Assembly (NCBI GenBank): GCA_019137255.1
Contig: WPDH01000080.1
Location: 1-64,000, forward strand
From: Corinectria fuckeliana
Taxonomy: Eukaryota; Ascomycota; Sordariomycetes; Hypocreales; Nectriaceae
Direction of reading: 5' to 3'
Length of the DNA: 64,000 nucleotides
Position numbers and translations under genes: made by a program. The notes beneath the pieces are model-generated. The model was not told the DNA's origin and did not search any database. It saw nothing but the letters and a program-made list of their open reading frames with translations. Of this stretch, positions 23,566-36,864 are shown one piece after another (within the stretch, counting starts at the first letter, position 1; the number at the start of each line of letters is the position of its first letter).

Positions 23566-24770
23566 TAGCACCATGTCGAAAACGGCGTTGGGACCAGGGA
23601 CATGGACACGGTAGCATGGAATTCATGGCTAGTTGGGTTGGGGCTACACTACGCTGGACTAGAGATTGCTGCTGCTAATGAACGAAGGCCGATTGCGCCG
23701 TCGGATGCACGGTATGGATGGGATACACAGATCATCGGTGTTTCGGATAGCTGAGTTGGAATCTGGTTTGAATGGAAGGACTAATGTTGAACATGATAGT
23801 AAGCCTCATAGTCGATGGCTCTGCGATACACTTCTTACAAGAAAAACACTACGACGTTCATGTGCGAGCAGTACAGACCAGGCGATGAAGATGCCGTGAT
23901 ATAGCATGACTTCTCTCGCATTGGCCTTCCCTTTAGCTCTTGTCTTCATTCCTCTCGTTCCATATTAGCCTGCACTGACTTTTGCTCTTCCTTGATCATC
24001 TTCTCTTCCTCATCATATGACAATGTCTCGTGTTCGCAGCTGACTTCCGTGAGGCTACGAGTTTCGTAGAAACGAAGGTTCCAGTGGCTCGATCCTAAAC
24101 AGTGGCACCATTTATTCAAGGAGAAAGAAGGAAGGAAGGGAGGAGGAAGTATAGTCGTGGTGATGTAGCTGCTGGTTGATGCTGATTGGGGATGATACTA
24201 TGTAGGATCGTTGGTTCGGTTCAAGTTTACAATGTGGGACACAGCTTGCTGGTATAAGATAGGCAGCCAAAGGCAGCTCAACATGGCCATAGGCTCTTGT
24301 ATTGTTGAAAATTCACACAACTACACTCCACGCAGACAATTTTAGTCTTCCTTCCGCCATGCCGCCATGCTCGTTTCAATCCTCAATTGCACACATGCAT
24401 TAATGTCCACGTCCATATATCCGCTCTGCACCATCAAAATGCATCCCTATCCGTCTCTCCAAGTCAATGCCTTCTTCATTTCGCGTTTGTGAGGTCCATT
24501 GTGCCGAGTTATAAAAGAGTGTTGGTGGGTATCATTCCAGGCCGTCCATGCCCACTAGTTATCCTGGTTCCAGTTTGCGCCGTGAATGAGTGAAATGGCT
24601 ACTGCCAAAGGTATAAAACAATAATGTGCCGAATCCAGTTCCCTCGATGTGTATATACCGTAATGAGTGTGCGTAAAAGAGCATGAACGTAAAATCCATA
24701 CTGTCGTCGTATATATATTACCGTAAGGGAGTGTCGTGAAATGTCGAAGCAGGAATAAGATACTTGAAGA
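23566..24770. other. Convergent 3' intergenic region
   Basis: 1.2 kb between the 3' ends of BIR1 and the cell-wall protein gene. It is moderately AT-rich toward 24600-24770. No gene or tRNA was recognised. Confidence 0.4.
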
Positions 24771-27700
24771 TTAAACGAACAGAACCGCCAGTGTAGCCAT
24801 GAGTGCGACGAAACTAGTAAGACCGGTTGTGAGGTGAGACGCGGCCCCAGTGACAGTTGAAACCTCAGACGTCGACGCAGTAGTCGTCGACGTACGAGTT
24901 CGCAAGCCTGACGACTCTGATGCAGTGCTAGAAGCGGTAGCGCTCTCACCCTCTCCACTGGTGCTCTTGCCTCCACCATTACCATTAGAAGACCCAGACG
25001 AGGCAGCTTCGGAAGAGGTAGCGGTTTCAGTTCCAGTAGCAGATCCAGTAGCAGATCCAGTAGCAATGGCAGTCTCGGTTTCGGTGGCAGTGCCAGTGCC
25101 AGTAGCAGACGCAGCAGCAGAAGCGGAACCAGAACCGGAGGCAGATTCGGAATCTCCAGTCGACGTCTCGTCGGGAGATTCGCTGGTTAATGAACCTGAT
25201 TCAGCTGACACTGATTCGCTGACGGGCTCTGTCGACGTTGCTGTGGGCTCGGCCGAGTCGGTAGCTTCCTCGGTAGATTCTTCAACCCCTGTTGAGGTCG
25301 CCTCTGCTGAGGTTACATCTCCCGTCGAGATTTCTTCTTCGGTGGAATTTGCCTCGTCGGTTGAGGTTCTCTCGTTTGTCGAGGTTGCCTCGTCTGCCGT
25401 AGTTGTCTCCTTAGCTGTAGATGCCTCTTCCGTTGAAGTTGCCTCCTCGGTAGTGGATGCTTCCTCGGTGGTCTCAGCAGCAGTCGAAGATGCCTCCTCC
25501 TGAGTGGTAGTTGTCGACTCCTCCTCTGTCGACTCCGCCTCGGTTGTGGTCTCAATTGCGGTGAAGCCGCCAGAGCTGGCCTCAACCTGGCTCGTCGTGT
25601 CTACTCCGGCTTCGGATGTTACTGCAGATTCAGGGCCAGAGCCGGTAGTCGTTGGTGTCGAAGTATCCCTCCCATTGCAATATCCAAAGAACTGTGAGAA
25701 TTCCGGCTCGACATAATCGCGAATTGTGTTCTTGGTGCTATCCGTATTGTCCTCGATGCAGGTTGAACAGAGGATATAGCTGTCCTGGAAGGAAGAGCCA
25801 TCGACGCAAAGCTTGTCCGACTTTCCCACAGACAATGCAATCTTGTAGGCATCATTGCAGTCATCGTAGCAGATAGCGGGCGTAACACCATCACGCTTGC
25901 CATACATGTGGAGCTCTTGTCGACGACGCATCCTGTAAGCATCATATGCCGTCGTCGTCGAAGTAGCTTGAGGCCAATCGGTCAAGGTTGACTGAGATTC
26001 CCAATTTCCGGTCGTAACTGTCTTGACCTTGCCGTGGTGTCCAACCTTCACGATTACCTCCTTCTCAAAGATGTCATAGGAAAGGCCAAAAGCTTCTGGG
26101 TTCAGGTCAAAGTAACCATAGGACGGAGGGTAGTATCCGGTCTTGCCCTTCTTCCAAGTGACATTTCTGAATGGCGGGGACGGGATACAATACTCGGGAG
26201 CGCAAAGGTATTCTTCACTCGGTGGCTCAGGCCAGAAGTTGCAATAAGCCGGCTTGGGAGGGTTGCACACGTATCCGGGCTCGCAGCCAAACGTGAGGTC
26301 CGAGTCTGGGGACAGTGGGGCAGAGTTTCCGGTGACCTTCGGGCAGACGGTGATACCGGAAGATTCCGTCTGAACGACAGTCGTTGGCGGCTGGGTGATT
26401 GTGCTCGCGCTCAGTGTCACCGTCGTCGTGACGGTGTTTGTTGTCCCCGGGACCACTGAAGTAACGGTCTCGCCGTTCCTTGTGAGGGTCACTGTGTCTG
26501 CAGGCAGCTCGGTGGTGAAGGTAGATACTACTGTGGTTCCGGGAAGGGTGACGACCCCTCCAGGGACTGTAATTGTCTCTCCAGGAGCAGTAACCGTGTC
26601 TCCGGGAGCAGTAAAAGTCTCGCCAGGAGCAGTGATGGTTTCTCCAGGCTCAGTGATTACCGTTTGCTTTCCAGGGAGGGTAACGGTCTGTTCTTCCCCA
26701 GATATCGTCACGACGTTTGTTTCGCCGGGGAGAGTAACAGTTGTCGCTTGGCCAGGAACGCTAACGGTGATGTCTTCGCCTGGCAGCGTTACGACTGTTC
26801 GTTCTCCAGGAAGAGTGACGGTCTGTTTTTCACCGGAAATAGTGATAACCCTTGTCTCTTCAGGCAAGGTGATGGTCGTCACCGCTGTGACTGTTTGTTT
26901 AGGGCCTGTAATCGTCTCACCAGGAAGCGTCACAACGGTACGTTCGCCCGGGAGAGTAACGGTCTGCTCTTCCCCAGAAATAGTGATGACTTTGGTCTCT
27001 TCAGGCAGGGTTATGGTAGTCACCGCTGTGAAAGTCTCGCCAGGAAGGGTCACAACCGTGCGTTCGCCCGGGAGGGTGACGGTCTGTTCCTCCCCGGAAA
27101 TAGTGATGACCCTTGTCTCCTCAGGCAAGGTGATGGTCGTCACCGCCGTGACTGTTGGTCCAGGGGCTGTAACCGTCTCACCAGGCAGAGTAACAACAGT
27201 CCGCTCTCCTGGGAGAGTGATCGTGTCTTCTTCGCCAGAGACTGTAATGACTCTTGTCTCTTCAGGCAGGGTGATGGTCGTTACCGCCGTGAAGGTTTCG
27301 CCAGGAAGGGTCACAACCGTGCGTTCACCCGGGAGAGTGACGGTCTGTTCTCCCCCGGAAATAGTGATGATTCTTGTCTCTTCAGGGAGTGTGATAGTCG
27401 TCACCGCCGTGACTGTCGGTCCAGGGGCTGTAATCGTATCCCCAGGAAGAGTCACAACCGTACGTTCGCCCGGAACAGTGACTGTTTCTTCTTCGCCAGA
27501 TATCGTAACTACTATTGTCTCTGCGGGGAGAGTCACAGTCGTTTCTTGGCCAGGGGCTGTTACGGTTTCTCCTGGAAGAGTGACTGTCGTTTCCTCCCCG
27601 GAAATTGTGACGACTTTAGTCGTACCAGGTAGAGTATAGCCAGGACCCGTGACAGTTGTTCCAGGCAGCGTAATGACCGTTCGCTCCCCGGATAGAGTAA

Positions 27701-28740
27701 CCGTTTTCTCTTCTCCGGAGACAGTCACGACTTGAGTTGAGCCGGGCAGAATAACAGTTGTTACTTCGCCGGGAGAGGTCACGGTCTTCCCAGGTAGAGT
27801 AATCGTCTCTTCTTCTCCGGAGATCGTCACAATTTGTGTCGAGCCGGGCAAAACAATAGTTGTTAACTCGCCGGGGGATGTCAGAGTCTTTCCAGGCAGA
27901 GTAACTGTTTCTTCTTCTCCGGAGATCGTCACGGTTTGCGTTGAGCCAGGCAAAGTGACAGTTGTCTCTTGACCGATTTCCGTTACAGTTTCAGCAGGAA
28001 CAGTGACCGTTGCGCCCTCGCCCGTAACGGTTACAGTTGTACCATCTTTGCCCGAGATGGTTACGGTAACATCTTCACCAGGAATGGTAGTCGGCTCGCA
28101 GGTCTGGGTCAACGTGATGGTGGAGTATTTCTAGGGAATCTTAGCATCTGGGAGCGAAGAATAGTTGAGTTCCTTACGGTGACTGGCGGTTTGTAAATGT
28201 ACTTTGTGGTGGTACGCCACTTCACTTTCCACTCGGTCGTCCATTCGGTCTTCCACTCCGTTTCACTTTCTCACGGTCAGTCTATCCAATTGAGCACCTC
28301 CGATCGAAATCTGTAGCTTACGTGATAGTGGCTGCATCGCTATGGAGAAGTTAGCTCGAGAAGCCGTGTGAGTGAGCGGAACCTTCTTACCATGATGAGG
28401 GGCCTTGGGTAGTCTCCGAGTGCGTGGATGTCGATATATCATACGTCGTGGGTGTTAAAGTCAGAGTCGGTATCTCGTACGTCGGTACATCGTACGTCGA
28501 AGTTGTAGTAGTGTCAGGCAGAGGCTCCACGACGGTGGTGGTGACCGACACTGGCTCAGTGCAACCACATTCGACGTTGTAAGTCATGTCCGGCCCCAGG
28601 TCGTCACTTGATGGCGGCGGTGGTTTCGGAGTATTATATTCATATTGTCGGCGTTGAACTTGAGGCACGTTGGGGTCTCTGTGGGCTGAGGTCTCTGCCG
28701 CCAAGGCGCCCAGGACGCAGAGAGTCGCCAGGAAACGCAT
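24771..28740 (-). CDS. Large repeat-rich GPI-anchored cell-wall protein (mucin-like)
   Basis: This is a predicted secreted, GPI-anchored surface glycoprotein of 1,271 residues. Exons on the minus strand are 28740-28391, 28339-28322 (18 nt), 28265-28178 and 28130-24771. The signal peptide is MRFLATLCVLGALAAETSA. Next come a Pro/Thr-rich segment, then about 550 residues (about 165-715) built from 12 diverged copies around ITISGEEQTVTLPGERTVV with spacers such as TVTAVTTITLPEETRV. A Cys-rich region (about 750-960) contains CEPGYVCNPPKPAYCNFWPE and CYDDCNDAYKIALSVG. A Ser/Thr/Glu-rich stalk of about 280 residues leads to a hydrophobic GPI signal (TSFVALMATLAVLFV). The intron before exon 3 needs an AAG acceptor, the least certain junction. 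The function is unknown, and adhesion or wall structure is inferred. Confidence 0.85.
26500..28090 (-). repeat. Coding tandem repeat array (TVTLPGE / ITISGEE units)
   Basis: About 1.6 kb of imperfect tandem repeats within the cell-wall protein gene. The core SGEE-TVTLPGE occurs 12 times with alternating Thr/Val strands. Copies in the middle of the array (about 26780-27400) are the most alike at DNA level, which suggests recent unit duplication there. Confidence 0.85.
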
Positions 28741-31700
28741 AACGAGCCGGTGCTGCGAGACAAAGCGAGCGGAAGAGGCAGCGACACCGAAGCTTGCGAA
28801 GTAGCAACAAGCGAACGTGGAGAGAAAGAGCGCCTCGCGTCTAACGGGGTCTTTGTTGTTGATGTTAGACTAGACGGACAAGAGAGCAGAGAGGGAGCCG
28901 GGATGGAAGACCGTACCTAGATGAGCATATGTACAAACGATGGATGGGTCGGCTGAGGGCGGGAGCCTGGTGGCTGAGCCAGGTAGCCCTACGAAGTGCC
29001 GATGAGGACGGGGAAGAGTCGCACCACTGGGTTCAATCCCCCAATTGGTCGTTATTTTCTCTTCTTTACAGTACTTCGAGCAAGCCACTTGAAGCGACCG
29101 TGGGGCAGGAAAGCTGATGCGTAAGGCGAGACGTGGGCCGGTCCACAACGTGGTGCCAATGTCATCAGCCAAAGTCTTGATGCCTATGGTGAGAACGAGT
29201 GAACTAGGGCACCAGGGGATCAACGGTGCTCGCAGCAGGCTCGGCACGGACAATGCACCACAGCGGAGATGTGGGAGAAGAAAGCCGTTGTCGGTGAGAT
29301 TGGATTGGGATATCACAAAAGCAAGTGACCCGAGGCAGGGTGCGAGGGCAGCACCAGGCTAAATGGTATTATGTGCTCTCTTGTGGATACCGCGAGAACC
29401 GTGGCCCATCTCAAGTCGAAGCATGAGCAACATTGCAGCTGGAGCGCATGCAGCAAGCACGGCCAGGGGTATCTAAGGGCTTGGAATAGGACGTGGACGG
29501 AGCACGTCCGACGTGCCAAAGCAGGAAACGGCACGACGCAGAACGTGGCCCAGAAAGACACCTTTGGATCGAGGCATAAGAATAGTCCACTGGGACCAGG
29601 TGCGAGTTGCATGAGGAGGACAGAGTCCGAATACTACGCACGCAGCCACAAGAGCGAGCGAGGTGGTGATGCGATGACATCCACGACCGGAGCCGGTGGC
29701 TTCACAACAGGCCAACAAGGACCCCCAGTCGCCTTTGCCCAGCGGGGCAGTGAGCAGGGGAGATCTGACATGCACCGGAGAAGGTAGTTGATTGGGAAAC
29801 GCTCAGTGGCTATCCTTGTCCACGGTCAGCCTAGGGACCAGAAAGGTGAGTCGAGCGTCGACGGTGACATCGGCAGGTCGTAAGTCTTGAGCCAACTCTA
29901 GGTCGTGCTTCTGGCAGCTGCGTTGCTGCGTTGCACGGCATTCAGCCATGACTGTCGTGGCCCGCCCGGGATAGGTCTGGCTGCACCGCGGAGGGTCGGA
30001 ACTCTCCAGAGGAGCTCGTGTTTGAGCCGCGAGGCTGGTGCTTCCCACACGAGCTGTGGTCCAAGGACAGGCGGGATAGGCTCGGCGAGATACGAGAGGC
30101 GCAGAGCGGATTGAGGCGCTCCCAAGCCTCCAAGTCAACCCCAAGGAGCGGGGAGCGATGTGAATGGTGGATTCAAAGCTCGATGGCTTGGGCCGATGCA
30201 CGTTGGAGGTGGTGGATATAGCTCAGTAGCAGAGGTTGAGGATGGAGCACTCACTCCACTGCCAAGTGCCCACAGCGGGCAGCGAGCGCCACAGAAGTGC
30301 TCAGGGGATATCTCGCAGTGTGATTGGCTGCCGAGCGACAGAGAACTAGCAGCTCCGCCTTCCAGCGCAAGCCCCGGGCAGTTTCAGAGGACTTTCAGTG
30401 GTAGGCCCCGCTGTAGCCCGGGCATCCAGCCTTGTGGCGGGCATGGATCGGAGGAGGTGGGCTCTGTGACTGGACACTGCGTTGTCCCGCCTGTCTAAGC
30501 CCTAAAACTAATGGAGCAATAAGGCTCGCAACGTGGCGCTCTCGGCTGTCGATGGCCGTTGGGCAAACGTCCACGGGTCCGGGTAGTAATAATTAGTAGC
30601 CTAGAATGGAAACCTTCGCGTCTGAGCGGAGCTTGCTTACTTCGTAGGCCAGCCTTACAAAGTACTTTCACCCCGCTCTTTGAACCTCGAGTCTCTTTGT
30701 TTCTTCCCCAATGTTCAATCGAATCTACCCCTTGCCTCGTTAGCACTCATCTGCCAAAACCAGCCGAGGCCGTGTGCGCGACTTTTGTATTGCCTACCGT
30801 TGCATGGCCACATGAGTTGCATCCGAAGTGTAGCGAAAGAGGCTGCCAGCTCACCCTCCCTGACGGTTGAAGCTCCACCCCTGCAGCCATATCCGCAGCT
30901 TATTTGACGGTCTGGTGTGCTGGAGGGTGTGTTGGGGGCTAAATCGGGACCAACTCGGTCCTGAAGCCTCTAAACCTTTGTGATTAGGTGCGGGAGGGGG
31001 GGGGCCTCAATTGTCAATGAGCATGGATGGTAAGATCGTCCCTTGCCCCTCCAGTCAGATCCCAGTCCCATCCTAGTTCATCCCCAGCCCCCGGCAGCCT
31101 GTTTGTTTATTCCCTCGATGTCCCCAAATCCTGGACTTGCTGTCTTGATCATGGGGAATCTCCTTGCAAGAGCTACCTTTCTTATTTGGATAGACTGACA
31201 ATCCGTTCGTGGCATCGTTAAGCTGACAGGTTGACAGAGTAATCTCTCTCATCCAGGATATCACCATCCTCACCGCTGCGATCTTGCTTGGCCTTCTTTC
31301 AGCTCGGACCGCAAAGTAGCTGAATGATCATAGAACAACACAAGTTCCCTCGTTATTGTTGGCAGGTTTGGGTATTTGTCACTCACCTGCTTCCGTCGGC
31401 CGCGTGGCTCCTCGCAATACCGGGAACCTAATCAAGCCATGCGCATGCGCATTTCCTTCTGTATCTTGTTCGGTCGTATCGAGCCCGGTCCGCCAAGAGC
31501 CTGCTTTGTTCACCATGTACCTCTTAGTGGGCCTGGCTTTTGGTTCTCAAGCACTCCTCAGCGGTGACATCGATGCTCCCCACGTTACGACTACGTAGAC
31601 CATGCGAGGATCTGAGGGAGGTCAGCACTCTTTGACTCCTTGGTACTCGCAATGGTTCCCCGACGGTGACTTTCGCTGCTGCTGCCCGTCCCTCCGTCCA

Positions 31701-32594
31701 CATGGCGCCATCCAGAATGCTCTCACATGCAACATTGCTTGCCGTACCCCGTAACGATGTTACCGTCTGAACTATCCGGCCCTCCGAGGCTGAGCCGTAG
31801 TTACATACAGGCTTCGTACTTGGGGCCCCTCCCATCCTACACGGTTTACAACACAGCTCTAGGCCGAGCCCGGGCTTGGGAAGCCAATCGCCGATGCCAC
31901 CGCATCCTGCACATTTGGACCAAAAGTAGCGTCTTCAGGATCCCGAGGACAGCTCGGGCGGACAGGCCTGCAAGCCTGGCTGCCATGCATCCATCAGTGT
32001 TGGTGCGCTGGGCGAGCTGGGGTCGATCTCGCGCTGGGCGCAACAGCTAACCCATCAGCCCTACATCTTCCTTCTTTCCCAGCTCTTGAGTGGCAAATCT
32101 CACTGTCAAAGTGCCAAAGTTCTTCGGCCGGGCCGTTCTCACTGCCATCCCCTCCTAATATCGTGTCTTACTTCCCATTTGCGGCTCAGTTGCGGGGGGC
32201 TTGTTGTCAATCTCTTGCATTACTGCTAACTCTGCCTGACCGTCTGGTACGACTCTTTCGCCTCCCAGCAATTACGAAGTAAGCCGCACGTAGGGCCGAG
32301 TCGCCTAGATCTCTAGCCAGCGCTACAATTGATCCCGGGCCGTCTGCCTTGTCAGACACCTTCCCAAAGGAGACATATCTTGCCGCCACCAACCGGTGCC
32401 ATCGGCAGACAAACGACTCCCTCAATCACTCTTTGTCGCCGTAACACAGTCCCCGCGGCGACGAACCCTTCGCGCCCTCGAAATTGCGACTGGTCATGGT
32501 CCACTAGCATTTCCCTGCATCTAATTTCCACGGAGGTTTCTGGGGGTGCGAACAACTGGCAGTCAGTCGTGTCCTTCGTCTGAACACATTCATC
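28741..32594. other. 3.9-kb gene-poor region between two surface-protein genes
   Basis: It serves as the upstream region of the cell-wall protein gene on the left and the kelch gene on the right, which are divergently transcribed. ORFs present are short, compositionally odd and without recognisable motifs. A D-arm-like string near 30222 (TAGCTCAGTAGCAGAG) has no matching T-arm. No repeat structure stands out. Confidence 0.4.
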
Positions 32595-35223
32595 ATGACG
32601 CCTCATGGTGCATCACTGGCTCTGCTGGTCGCCGCCGCGGCCACTGGCGCCGCCCAGTTCACCAACTGGCAAAAAGGTCAAATTAGCACTAAAATATGCA
32701 CCTGGGAGCAGCCAAGAGGTATTACAAAAAGTGGCCGAAGATTAAACATGGCTCTGACAGCTCTTCATAGCCGCTTTGATTCGTGATATAATCTATCTCG
32801 ATGGTGGCACAATCTGGTGGCTGCCACGGATGGACGACGGTACTCTAGGCACCGCTATAGACAACGGTACGTCATCATCCAATTATCCCGTGTTGTAGAT
32901 ATCCTCTAATTATCCAAAGGAAACAACCAAGGTGTCATACTCAACTATAACCTAAGTACCCCGTTCGACTCGGACACGAACGTCACTGCGATTCTTCTAA
33001 AAGACAACATGTCCAAGGCGAGGGGAGGCTCGGGAAACAGCAATGGCGCCGCTCCGAACTATATCGACGGCGGGATGCTCGCCAACGATGACGAATTTTT
33101 CCTATATGGTGGTGTCATTCTGAGGAACGACGAGCTATACCCTGATCCCGATGCAGACGAGGTTCTCGGATATCAGTCATATCAGTACGGACCAGAGAAG
33201 GAGACCTGGGAGCCAGGCTTCGACGATGGCAAGCTCGACAACGATGTGACTCGGTATATCGCTTACGGAGCAGCCGTCAACGCGCCGTCTGAGAATAAAG
33301 CATGGTACTTTTCCGGCCTTCGGTCACCTACCTTCGGAACCATCTTTGACAACTCCCTCAACGACACTACCAAGGCCGTGAATGTCTCGAACACGCTGAT
33401 CGAACTCGACATGGCTGAACAGCTAAGCGAGACTTGGACAAACAAAACGCTTCCGAAGGCCGTCCAAGGTCGTTCCAATGCCGAGGTAGTCTGGGTTCCC
33501 GTTGGTAAAGAGGGTATCCTCGTCGTGCTAGGCGGCGTGGTGTATCCTGAGTGGGCGGGACAAAGTGGCAAGTCGCCAGACAAGGACGCAAGTGTAAGTC
33601 ATGTAGCCTATGCTCGATTCCAGAAAGACTTGTGTACTAAAACTCCTGTAGGAGGACGAAAGCCCCAAGTTCATGAGCACTATTGATGTTTACGACGTTG
33701 CAAGCGACAAGTGGTACCAGCAGCCGACTGATGATGGTCCCGAGACTCGCGCACGTGGCTGCGCCGTTGTCGCCGCCGCGTCCGATCATTCGAGCTTCAA
33801 CATATTCTACTACGGAGGCTTCGACGGCGTCAGTCCAAAAGAACCATTCAGCGACGAGGTCTGGGCGCTCTCGCTCCCGTCCTTTACGTGGACGAAGATT
33901 AACGAGGGCGTATCTCTCCACGGTCGTGCTGGTCATAAGTGTTTCATGCCCTACGCCGACCAGATGATGGTCTTGGGAGGGTACACTCCTCTAGCTGGCA
34001 GCTCTATAACTTGCCTTGACGGAGGCCCGGTGGTGCTCTTCAACGTCTCCAGCGGGAAGTGGATGGACTCGTACGATCCCTCCGAGTATGCTGACTATGG
34101 CGTTCACGAGAAGATCCAGTCAAAGATCGGAGGCCATGCTGCAGGTGGCGCGACTGCTACTAAGCCCTCGGACGGTTGGGCCACATCCGCCCTCGGCAAG
34201 ATCTTCGACACATCCTATGACACCGACAAGATCACCACCTACTGGCCATACGCCTCCGCAACATCTACTAAACGTCCTGACATCGGCGGCAACTCAGGTG
34301 GTGATGATGACGACGACAAGGGCGACGGCGGCTCCGGTCTCCCGAAATGGGTGGCTCCAGTACTTGGCGTCGTCCTCGGGCTTATGGTCGTCACGGGCGC
34401 CATCGTCATCTTCTGCCTCTACCGCCGACGGAAGATCTTCCGCAACAGGTCCAGCGACGATGGCACCGAGGATGCCGGCATGCGTATCATCTCTTGGATG
34501 CGAGGCCAGCCGACGGAGAAGGCACCAACGATCACCACCTCGGAAGACACGCAGACCAGTCCAGATATAAGCGAAGCGAGAGCTGCTGGGTTGAGGTCTT
34601 CGCATCCCGTTACAACTCCACCTCTTCCTGTCGAAATGGCGGATACTCAGAGAGTCGCCGAGTTGGCTGGTACGTCATACGTCTTTTACCATATCTTCAC
34701 TTTGCAGAGACTAACAAGCACAGATACATCTCCCCGTTCGGAGCTCCAGGATACCGGTCTCTCCCCGATAGAAATCATCCAAAAACACTCCCACTTCGCT
34801 GAACCCAAATCCACATCTCTATCGGATCCCTCTTATAATTCATTCTCTATGGAAAAAGACCACGCCAGCAGTGTCTCCCGCTCGTCCGCGGCAGCGAATA
34901 GCGCAGCAATCGTCTCTGGCAGTCCAGACAACGTGTCCGCGCCGGTTGCATCCAACACGTCCCGGGTCTCCGATGCAGAAACTCCGAATCTTCGTCGTCT
35001 ATCTGACGGCCCTGTTAGTCCGAGGAGCGATATTGACGATGTTCCGACCAAAGAGGAGAAGGTCGCGTCTGATATGCCCTCACCGGCACCTCCGACCCCT
35101 GTGTCACCGCCGAGTGTAGGGGAGAACGTGGGACAGGACTACATATCTTCGAGGGCTGCGGTGAGTCCTTTGCGAAAGAGCGTGTTTCTGGAGAGCGAGG
35201 AGGATATGGGTAAGGAGAAATAA
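32595..35223 (+). CDS. Kelch-type beta-propeller single-pass membrane protein
   Basis: This is a type I membrane protein with an extracellular kelch/galactose-oxidase-like propeller. Exons 32595-32718, 32771-32866, 32920-33593, 33652-34669 and 34724-35223 give 803 residues. A signal peptide (MTPHGASLALLVAAAATGAAQF) precedes WEQPR-AALIRDIIYLDGG, the usual first blade in this fungal family. Kelch-like strands include FFLYGGVILRN, ILVVLGGVVYP, FNIFYYGGFDG and MMVLGGYTPL. An acidic DDDDDKGDGG linker leads to one TM helix (about 531-555) followed by RRRK. The 250-residue cytoplasmic tail is Ser/Pro-rich and disordered, suggesting phospho-regulation. Ligand and partners are unknown. All four introns have good GT-AG signals. 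Confidence 0.88.
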
Positions 35224-35611
35224 GTACGCGATTTGTTCGTTTCGTTAGCGGCGTTGGAGGAATTGCTGTGCGCTCATGACCAGTGGATGTTTGATGATAT
35301 ATGTTCAACCTGGATAGTTTGATGGCAAGGTTTCTTTCCAGTAACGATATTGAAGTGGCATAATGTTTCCATTCGAGTCTCGAGAGAAGTGCCCCTATTT
35401 CCAAACATGTTAATCTATGTACCTGTTAATCTCCTTCCCTGACTTTTGTGGTTATCCCGTCCCAACCCAACATTCTTTCATCTTCTACCGTATGGAACCA
35501 GTTACTCCGAGATGTCCCATTTTGTGGCGCCATGACCTTTTTCAACACATGCCACATCTTCGTCAAGTGAATAGCGAGTAGGCCAATGGCCTGGCACACA
35601 GCATTCGTAAC
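35224..35611. other. Convergent 3' intergenic region
   Basis: 388 bp between the kelch gene and HGH1. No feature was recognised. Confidence 0.4.
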
Positions 35612-36864
35612 TCAGACTTCGACGAGTTCATCGTCATCATCTAACTCTATCACCTTGCTTTCAGTCCCATTTTGAGCCTCTTCGGCCTCGTCGGCCTCGT
35701 CACGCGCCAGCACCTGCACCAGCCGATCACAAGCTTCCTGGACATCCTCATCCCGGACATGCATGTGAGTCTCACGGATGATGGGATACACTTTGATCCT
35801 GCGCATGAGATCGCGGCCTTCGCGCGTCGTCGTCAGCAGCGTCAGCGACTCAATATGCGTCTGCACAATCGTGTTATCCGGGTCCCGCTTCTTGTCCGGG
35901 GGCAACAGCTGCAGATCTGGCAGCATGTCCGTGCTCTCGTCGTCGTCGTACTCCTCGCTTCCCATTATTGGGAGGAGGATATAGGGGAGGATGTCAATCT
36001 CCTCGTCGGAGAGGAGGGACGGGTGGGACTCGATCTCGAAGGCGACGTTCTTGATGGTGCTGGCAACGCCCTTACGTCGAATGTCGGATTTGTGCTCGGT
36101 GAAGACCTTGATCTTAGTCAAGGGAAGGACGCTGTCGTACTTTTGCGCCTCGAGGAAGTACTTCCGGACCTCGATATGCTTGGATAGGTCAGCAAAAACG
36201 TAGGCGAGGTAATCGAAATCGGCTTTTTTGTTGTAGGTGCCATCCTGGCCCTTGACGAAGAGGTCCATCAGTTGGTTGATAACATTTTCATCCGAGCCTA
36301 GCTCTTCTGGAGCCTTTTGTTTTCTCTTCAGGATATCGTCCTTGAAGCCATCCCACTTTGCTAGGTTGGCGAGGAGCATTGCCAAGAGGTTGGCGTTCGG
36401 CTCGTCGGGTTTCTACTCCCAGCGTCAGTTGGCGCGCTCGTTCGGTACAAATCGCAGGTCAGACTTACCACTATGCGCGCGAACAAATTATCTAGAAACG
36501 CTTCGTCCGTCACCAGATTTTGGAGAACCTCCTGGTCTCCAGAGAGGTTGACCAGCATGTTGACTGCATGTTCAGAGACGCCCTAGGTATCTCATGAGCC
36601 AAAGACATCTTCTCGCTTTGCGTGAAGTAACTCACAGGTTTATCATTCACGAGGACCTTGAGATTCCTAATAGGCAGAAACTCTCTGGCCTTGAAGAGGA
36701 CCGGGTCCGTCGTTGAGTAAGGCACGCAGTTTACGACGGCGACCTGGCGAATTTGAGGGTGAGGATGGCCGATGAAGCCCACGAGCTGAGCGCAGTCTCT
36801 AGTTAGCAAGGGATCAATTCGAGTGATCCTCAGGGTCGCGTACTTCTTCTAGCTCAGTCGGCAT
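35612..36864 (-). CDS. HGH1: Hgh1-family armadillo-like protein
   Basis: This is a homologue of yeast Hgh1/FAM203, a cytosolic factor that assists folding of translation elongation factor eEF2. Exons on the minus strand are 36864-36844, 36785-36636, 36582-36469 and 36412-35612, giving 361 residues (yeast Hgh1 is about 390). The N-terminal helices start MPTELEE-LVGFIGHPHPQIRQVAV. The conserved blocks are SEHAVNMLVNLSGD, LAMLLANLAKW, DFDYLAYVFADLSKH and RRKGVASTIKNVAFE, followed by LPYILLPIMGSEEYDDDE and the C-terminal YPIIRETHMHVRDEDVQEAC. The tail is acidic. The first exon is only seven codons, with a GTACGC donor. The gene is divergent from ENP1 across an 898-bp promoter. Confidence 0.93.

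Noticed and set aside
26664..27632. Second plus-strand ORF of 322 codons over the same repeats
   Set aside because: Same cause: another shadow frame of the tandem repeats.
26395..27639. Long plus-strand ORF of 414 codons
   Set aside because: It is the antisense of the repeat array in the cell-wall protein. The openness comes from the repeated codons, and the sense strand has the signal peptide, GPI signal and introns.
29015..29060. T-arm-like GGGTTCAATCCCC
   Set aside because: The flanking bases do not form a T-stem beyond three pairs, and no A-box lies upstream.
29371..29787. Plus-strand ORF of 138 codons
   Set aside because: It overlaps other ORFs in several frames, has no homologous pattern, and has composition typical of random GC-rich DNA.
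30215..30285. tRNA-like string TAGCTCAGTAGCAGAG
   Set aside because: The D-stem has a mismatch, and there is no anticodon stem or GGTTC-type T-arm at the right distance.
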